DNA of 27,528 bases from Sperchopsis tessellata (taxonomy: Eukaryota > Arthropoda > Insecta > Coleoptera > Hydrophilidae): the NCBI GenBank assembly GCA_033557685.1, contig JAWQRN010000647.1:1-27528 (forward strand). Direction: 5' to 3'. A program made the position numbers and the translations under genes. Under the pieces are notes generated by a model that saw only the letters and a list, made by a program, of their open reading frames with translations, made no database searches and was not told where the DNA came from. Positions 21,130 through 27,528 of this stretch are shown in pieces (within the stretch, counting starts at the first letter, position 1; each line of letters starts with the position of its first letter).

Positions 21130-22660
21130 TGAGATGAGCGAGGTTTAGGGATATTGAAAGATAAATTGGAATGGCATCGGTAGTTACCCCTAGAATGCAT
21201 GTAGAATAATGTGATGAAAAGTAACGAGGGCTGGGATTGGTCTCTATTTTTTGGCAAAAAAGGCAAGTTTGCATTATTGTATTATCTGGTGTTAATGAAC
21301 TTTCTGTGTGGTCTAAGAGTATCATCTATGGAAGAACGATCAGTGGAAGATGGTCACTGGTTACAATTGGTCCGATGTAGGCTGGGTATTGGAGGAAGTG
21401 TCGTGCTAGAGTTAGGGTTAGGTAAAGAGGGAATATAATTTGGAACATGGAAGAGCTGATGCTTGTGAGCACTAGTAAGAAATGGTGGCGTAGGTGTTAA
21501 TGAAAAGGAAGTTAGTTCCTACATTTTCAAGGTTAGTGAGTTTGGACGAAAGAAGCCAGGGTGAATGGATTCTTAGATTGCTAGGAAAAATAGCGACTGT
21601 GACGAGAGGTTTTGGAGAAGAGGTCGTTTGCATCTCCAACCGTGAAGATTAATAGTGCACAACTTTGCCATACATAAGTGTGAAGGTGTAGCTGAAAAAA
21701 ACTTTCTGGAGTGGTTAAAGGGCTTCTTGGATTCTGGTGCGCTCGTTGGAGATGTTCAGAAGTATGATAGCGATGAATGTATATGTGACATTGGCAAGGG
21801 CAGGGGCAGTGTTTTTTAAAGATGCAGTGAGAGATGGGTAGACAGCCTGTTTGGGTCTGGTAGGGTAATATTGAGTAAGGAACATGATTTCCGCTGCAGT
21901 TAGTGCATTTGAAAGTGGTTGTGGCGAGTGCAGTTGGAAATGTTGTGCTCGAACAAGGATCAATTGCTGCACTGCAATGGCTGTGGAGGACTGAACTTGG
22001 AGGGTTCTGCGGTGTAGGTGACATTAAAAGAGGTGATGCCAGAGAAGCATAGGGGAGACTGCAATGGACAGGAAATGATGTAGGAAGGTGTACGATTGGT
22101 GACTGGTTAAAATACGTCAGATTTTAATGTTGGGGGAGGAAGTTGGCTCTGAGGACTTAGGCGGCATCTCTGGAGAGGATGTCGTGATGTATGTTTGCAA
22201 GAACAGATGAAATGGTTGTGAAGTCGACTATGGCCTTAGGCGTTGGTGTAGGAGTTTTGGTGGATATCTTGAAGTTTGGACAGTTAAGTAGTTCTTGGAT
22301 AATAATGAGTTTGATTTGGAATTGGGAGTCTAGTTAGATGATGATGACCGTGTCGCGTTAGAAGCATTAGATGATTCAGAGGTATTTCGTTACATAGATG
22401 AGGGTATTTTCTTGGATATGAAAATTTTTTGTTGGTGTATTTTTTAAAATGGAGTTGGGTATTGCGGAATTTGTTGTTGCTGGTGACCGTTAAAATGTTG
22501 ACCGGTGATTGTGGTGGGGTTTGAAATGACGACCTCGCTAAGACAGAACGTCTGGAAGCAACAGAGGAGATCGTCGGCGGTGACGTGGTAGTACAGCTGC
22601 TGGCGAATGACGGATTGCACTTAGGGACGGTTTTGGATCGGGTGGAACTGAGCAATATCA
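21130..22660 (-). mobile_element. jockey-like LINE, ORF1 (gag-like) and start of endonuclease
   Basis: Minus-strand order from 22655: an STRSKTVPKCNPSF leader rich in S, T and P. Next is a zinc-knuckle remnant near 21900 (CTNCSGNHVPYS in one frame, TRPKQAVYP in the next), as in jockey ORF1. Then comes the start of an apurinic-type endonuclease near 21650-21560 (CKRPLLQNLSSQS, then ESIHPGFFRPNSL, like the usual LQETxLxP block), continuing in broken frames to DAIPIYLSISLNLAHLI near 21150. Frameshifts and stops are present. The reverse transcriptase is not attached. Confidence 0.65.
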
Positions 22661-22719
22661 GAAAATGTTTACCTTGTGGTAAATTTCCATGAGGAAATCT
22701 ATTTGCTGTTTACGGTGAA

Positions 22720-25490
22720 TTACACTAGGTAGATTCGCTTCAAAGTGTATATCCTAGGGAAATTACTTTGTGTACAATAAGAATCGAGCGAATAATACGA
22801 GCTAGCTGCGGAGGCTAGTGCTTCTGTGCTGGTATCTCAATCAGCACAACGGATATCGGGCATATTTACCTCTCTCGGGCATGTGCCGCTCAGGAATTCC
22901 TCCTAACAGCCGAGGCCCCAATGTACTACTTACACTCGCACTTCAAGCAGGAAATTGGGGTGTTTGTGTTTGCTGACCAAGCTTTGTAATTAGAGAGTTG
23001 CCGTGCAACTGTCCGGCATCGAACAGTTTTTAGATATGTCTCAACAACATCACGTTTTATACAGTTAGGTTAATACAATCACCCTGAGGTACCGTAGGTG
23101 AGCACCGCTCGGAATTCAAGCTTTGGGAAAGCATACACTTTGTATCGAGCGATAATTTCGACCGTTTGTTAGCAGGGGGCAGTCTGTAGAACCGCCTAGT
23201 TACCTTACAGAGGACAGAGTCCGTCTGGTTCCAGATGTTCAGCCGCTTATCTAGGGAAATGCTTAGGTATTTAGCTGTATCCTTCTAAGGGATGTCAACC
23301 TTGAATAACTTCTAGGTAACGCAGTTGTCGCTGGAGTCGTATCGTGACTTGACTAAACTTCTAGGACTGTGTAAAGTAGGCGGTGTCATCTGCGTAGAGT
23401 GAGAAGTTATTGTTCTTTGGTATGTCATTGACCAACAAGCTTTTTCACAGCAGCACTGAGCCTCTTCATTGAATCCGCCTGTTATGTATTTCATAAGCCG
23501 TAGTACTTGCACAGTCGTTGTTTGTTCCGTGTTAAATCCGAAGTCTTCGATCAGTATATCTCGAGAGAGATGTGTTCCATGTAAAGTGCATTCAAACTGA
23601 TGGGTCGGTGGGTATCTATGTTATTTCCCCGGTTTTGGGATTACATTCACCTCCGCTAATTTCCAGGGACTAACATATACATTACCAAGGCCGTGATGCA
23701 TGTAGGCTTTGTGCTTGCTTAACTTGCGAACAATGTTTTTCGCTTCTTTCGAGGTGACAGGCTGCACCTGGAATACCCTCTACTATTTGAAAAATGTATC
23801 AATGCAGGACTTCATGTACGCATTTCTGGGTTTGTTCGGGTAAAAGACAAGAGTTCCATAATCACCAACAAATCTATGAGGAACCGTAGCAGGTTTCTGC
23901 AACCTTCTAGTACACTACCAAACTGACTTTTCAGTCAGTGACACTACCGATATTGTATCAGCCTACATCTGGTATCGGTATGCTCATTTGCCAGACACGA
24001 TTATTATGCTTGATAAGCTCGAAAATAGATGGTTACTACTTTTCAAACAGAGGTTGGCCACAGTGCAAGGCAACTTTTCAACGACTCGATAAGCTTTTCC
24101 ACCGCTCGCTCAACTTGTGTGGGTGAAAGCTTTATTTACCGCTTAGTCAGTTTTTGCAGTGTACTTGTCCCAGTTGATTTTGACGTGTTGCCTTTGGACG
24201 AGGGCCCTTCGATTTCACTCCGCGCCCATCAGTCGAAGCAACACCAGATTGTGATCGCTGTCTAGTTTGGGTAGATACCACGTAACATAGATTCTCGTGA
24301 TATCACAGGGTCTAGTCACGTCAAGGGTCTCAGCATTCCCTCCATTGAAAGGGACTCCCCTTTCCATGGAGGGAATGCTGAAATCTGTTCATTGGGAGTT
24401 AATACAACTATATCCTGCGATTCAGCGTAATAATGCTGCGTCCAATTTCTCGTTCGAGAGTTCTCACAGTAACTGGTGATTTTATTTTTTTGCAGTACGG
24501 CTAGCTCTTCTACCTCGAGTCGAAGGTTTGAGAGGTTATACACTGCTGCGGGTAGTATCTCTTACCCACCGATTCTAGGTGACCGTAGTCGCTTCAATAG
24601 TCTAGAGTGATGGATAATTCATCAGTCTGCGCAGCAGGTTTTTCTTGATGAGAATTGCAGTACACCGGGTATTATCCTCCAGGACTATCGTAGAGGTAGG
24701 TGACCAAGTTCGGGAGCTTGTGCTGCCTGTCTTTCGGGAGGTGAGTCTCATTTAACATAATTGGAGCTCTACCTCTTTGTCTCGAGCAACTTGGGCATTC
24801 CAATAAAGAATATGTATAGCTCTGTAGTCTTACATTCACTGACAACTACTGTATAAGCTTGTAGTTTCTCGAAATAATTTCTGGCTTCTGTCTTCTCAAG
24901 TATCCGGGATACTCACTTGGCCCGCACGATGTCCGTGTAGTGCTCAGACTGAATTATACCAAGTATACTCTCAGGATTCACATTGCAAGGTTTCCCTGGT
25001 TTTGACCGCAACTTTCAAGCTACGTAGATGTTTCACTTTTGTTGAGTGGGAACAGTCTTCTCCAGTGTACATATATGTAATATAGGGAGGTACAAAACGT
25101 CTACCAACATTCATCTGTGTCACGTGCTTGTCCTGGGTGCCAGCTTATTTGAGTAGAACGAGTACTCTTGTGGACTCCTCGTTATGCGGGAGCAAACGAT
25201 CTATGAACTTTCGTGAGACCTCATTCTTGAAAGGGGAAGAGTGAAACTAAGTTCTCCTCGTCTTTAAGGTGAAAACGGCAGTACGATAATGATTAGGTTC
25301 AGGGAATTTAGTGTTGCAGGATTTACCCTGAGAAATGGCAGAGAAGCGAACCCCTAGGGCTTTGAAGACGTCACAATTGCAAGTAGTACAGTAGTCGGCT
25401 TTAATCGTTGAGGCTTTACTTTCTAGATCGGAAGGGGTAGAAAGTAGGCGTTTAAGCTGAAGGGCTGGGTTGTCCTTCATGGTGATTTTA
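22720..25490 (-). mobile_element. jockey-like LINE: ORF1 end, endonuclease and internally deleted RT
   Basis: Minus-strand order. A gag-like ORF comes first (25480-25247). The endonuclease begins near 24820 (IHILYWNAQ), continues through NSRTRNWTQHYYAESQDIVV (about 24470-24410) and ends with the catalytic LDSDHNLVLL near 24260. RT starts near 23900, with KLSKHKA and PWKLAEVNVIPKPGK (about 23640), then VQVLRLMKYITGGFN (about 23500). It jumps by an internal deletion to NDIPKNNNFSLYADDTAYF (23390). Thumb pieces VDIPWKDTAKYLSISLDKRL (about 23270) and RAVLTYG (about 23110) follow. Stops interrupt all parts. The YADD and SDH motifs survive, but the palm between motifs A and C is missing. Confidence 0.75.
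24330..24381. repeat. 24-bp near-perfect hairpin inside the LINE endonuclease
   Basis: Bases 24330-24353 pair with 24358-24381 at 23 of 24 positions around a 4-nt loop. It lies in the endonuclease where relatives have a short loop before the LDVT block, so it looks like an inverted duplication of the element's own sequence. Confidence 0.9.
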
Positions 25491-26772
25491 GTAAAAATTA
25501 CAGGTTTTTCTTATTTAGCACATGGGTAAGTCAAACAATTAGCAGTAAAATATGTGGATATCACTATGTGTGCAGATGGTTTGGTAATAATAATCGTAGA
25601 TACTTACTGTGGTGCAATGTTAGAAAATTTAAGGTTTTAGTGAATGTACAATTAAGATTTAAAAATATTTTATTTATAGCGGTAAACCTATTACAATAAT
25701 GGGTAGTTATGCTGTGCATAGCATCTCCGCATCTGAACCTATCGCTAGAACCCTAAAATAAAAATTATACGCAAATCAAATAGTATGGGATACTTTTATT
25801 GAGTATTTATTTATTTAGAGTAGTTACTGCAGGAGGCTTGATGTATAACCAATACTTGGAGCTTATTAATAAGTCTGTGTGTTGTCTTAAATAGTATTTT
25901 TATTCCTGTATCACAGGAAAAGGGCAATATAAAGTTAGGTTAAATGGTCAAATGAAAGTAAATATGCTTTATTCTCTGCGATATTGGACAAAGTTGTGTA
26001 AATACTAGCTTAGGGGTGACGATGTTTTTGTTTTTTATGTTTGTTTAATGTAATGTTCAATTATTTTCTATAATGATTGGTTATTTTGAATTGAAAATTG
26101 GTCAGATGAGCCTTGATCTAGAATCTTAAAATATGAGCAAATTAATAAAGCGTTCTTAATAGTATAAAATTATATTCTCTCACCTGCAAATCTTTAGTTT
26201 CATAATTGTTCTGGGTGGAAATATCATCTAGTTAGGCACCTTAGGTTTTGTTTATTTAAAAGTGACAAATGTTAATGACATACACGTCAGTAAGTGGGAT
26301 TGTTACAAACTCAATCTATTAATGCTTCACAGTAAATGTTGGTTTAATTGTTTTCGTGTTTAACTAATCCTGTTCGGTTTTTGGAAATAATTCGTAAATA
26401 CAGTACCCATGAGGCCGTTTTGATCTTGGTTCATTTTTGAATTTGCACATTGGTGGTTGTTGGGTGGACATCCTATGAAGTTGATTTAATTAAATATGAA
26501 AGATTTGGAAATGTGCCAAGGCTTTCAGCGGCACCTCAAAGGGAAATGTGTAATTACTGGAAAATTTACAGAGATAAACTGAAATTGCATTAATAGGGTG
26601 GACATTGCGATTTTATTCCAATATCTTATGCCGTATGTAACGAACCTGACGACCGTTAAAATGAATTATTGATAAGGTTATCAACCGTATTCCTTTTGAA
26701 CCTTTTGTACTCCTTTTTGAAATTTTTAAAATTGCACTCCAAACATTCTTTTGGTAGTTTTATACTCATTTT
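25490..26772. other. AT-rich intergenic DNA
   Basis: Composition returns to AT-rich. No ORF with a recognisable domain, no RNA gene and no clear repeat are seen. Confidence 0.5.
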
Positions 26773-26784
26773 TAAAACAATAGG

Positions 26785-27093
26785 AGCCGTCTCGTTAGCT
26801 CAGTGGTTAAGTACTAGGCTACTAAGCGTTGGGTCCCAGGTTCGAGACTAAGAGGCGGTCGGCTTTTTGTGATTAGGGAGAAGTGTTTGTGGTACTCGTT
26901 TTTCGGGAGAGACGTATAACTGTGGGTCCCGTGTATGATAGGTAAATGAAGGCCACGTGTAAAAGAACCCATTTCCAGGCGAAACACTGGTTGCGGAAAA
27001 ATTCCCAGGTGTTGTAGCCTAATCCCTGGCGTCGGTGATTGGCCATAGTAGCGGATATAGGCCGACATTAAATAAACAAACAAACAACAAACA
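26785..27093 (+). mobile_element. tRNA-derived SINE with 12-bp target-site duplication
   Basis: The head has an RNA polymerase III A box (TTAGCTCAGTGG, about 26795) and B box (GGTTCGAGACT, about 26840), spaced as in a tRNA. A non-tRNA body of about 200 bp follows (AGAGACGTATAACTGTGGG, GTAAAAGAACCCA), then an A-rich tail (AAATAAACAAACAAAC). The flanks are TAAAACAATAGG (26773-26784) and TAAAACAGTAGG (27094-27105), 11 of 12 matching, so the element inserted by LINE-type target-primed reverse transcription. The body resembles conserved central domains of invertebrate SINEs, but I cannot name the family. Confidence 0.85.
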
Positions 27094-27105
27094 TAAAACA
27101 GTAGG

Positions 27106-27528
27106 TACTTAATTAATTGGTACCAGATAATCTCAAAATTTCAGATTAATAATATGTGAAGCCGTTTGTTACCATACCCTAAAAGAGAACTTGATTTTTA
27201 TTCTACAAGTATTTTCCCTACGTACTCCTTTTACACCAAAAGTAATTAAACACCTTAAGATTGAGTAACATCACCAAGACGAGTACGGCGTTCGTGCTCC
27301 CACAGACAAGTGTTAATCGCACGGCTGGTTTCTCTTTTATAAACTTTTCCACATAAACAAGGGATCTTTTGTCAAAGATAAAACTTGTGATATATTTTAA
27401 ATAAGATAGAATACTGTTATTGATGTCAAATTTTATTAATACTCATGATCAATTTTTAATTTTTTGATTGAATTCAGGTTTATAAAGTTTATATTAATTT
27501 AAAAATTCAAAGATAATCAAACTAAGTG
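27106..27528. other. AT-rich intergenic DNA
   Basis: Nothing recognisable is seen: no ORF, RNA gene or repeat. Confidence 0.5.

Noticed and set aside
26785..26860. A functional tRNA gene
   Set aside because: A and B boxes are present, but acceptor-stem pairing is poor, there is no terminator, and a SINE body with an A-rich tail and target duplication follows.
26814..27083. 89-aa minus-strand ORF
   Set aside because: Lies entirely within the SINE and has no coding character.
1..27528. CRISPR arrays, operons or bacterial mobile systems
   Set aside because: No spaced direct repeats or closely packed ORFs; the window is eukaryotic with introns and retroelements throughout.

Overview
The window is arthropod nuclear DNA, most likely from an insect. 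It is AT-rich, has long introns with ordinary GT-AG junctions, and is crowded with decayed jockey-type LINEs, pogo/Tigger and hAT DNA-transposon remnants, LTR pieces and a tRNA-derived SINE. The species cannot be read from the sequence.

The only host gene I can support is Acinus (Acn/ACIN1), on the plus strand from about 538 to 15137. Six coding exons join in frame: 539-1706, 2491-3301, 5196-5379, 6217-6418, 8919-9040 and 15012-15137. They give 870 residues from the first visible Met: a long charged Ser/Arg/Glu/Lys-rich region, an RRM-like domain split by intron 2, a short RS/RE stretch, the RSB motif that binds RNPS1 and SAP18 in the ASAP complex, and a basic C-terminus. The N-terminal SAP domain known from the family is not visible and probably lies upstream of base 1.

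The introns hold most of the structure. Intron 2 carries a plus-strand jockey-like LINE 3' end. Intron 3 has a 105-bp-armed fold-back element. Intron 4 has a second LINE remnant and a pogo/Tigger transposase C-terminus ending in a PCNA-binding-like motif. The 6-kb intron 5 has hAT-like ends around a 941-bp pogo-like non-autonomous element, a minus-strand LINE, and a second, truncated copy of the gene's last exon.

Downstream of the gene are about 3 kb of AT-rich DNA with a hAT-like MITE and a second fold-back. From about 18.2 to 25.5 kb base composition shifts toward GC, and the DNA is a graveyard of retroelements: an LTR-leader-like segment, then three LINE fragments and a BEL/Pao-like LTR piece, all four on the minus strand. 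From 25.5 kb the AT-rich background returns, broken by one SINE (26785-27093) with a near-perfect 12-bp target-site duplication.

I see no new multi-gene system. The observations most worth checking are the duplicated terminal exon of Acinus, with a 49-bp identical block across its acceptor, and two fold-back elements that share a degenerate hammerhead-like core.
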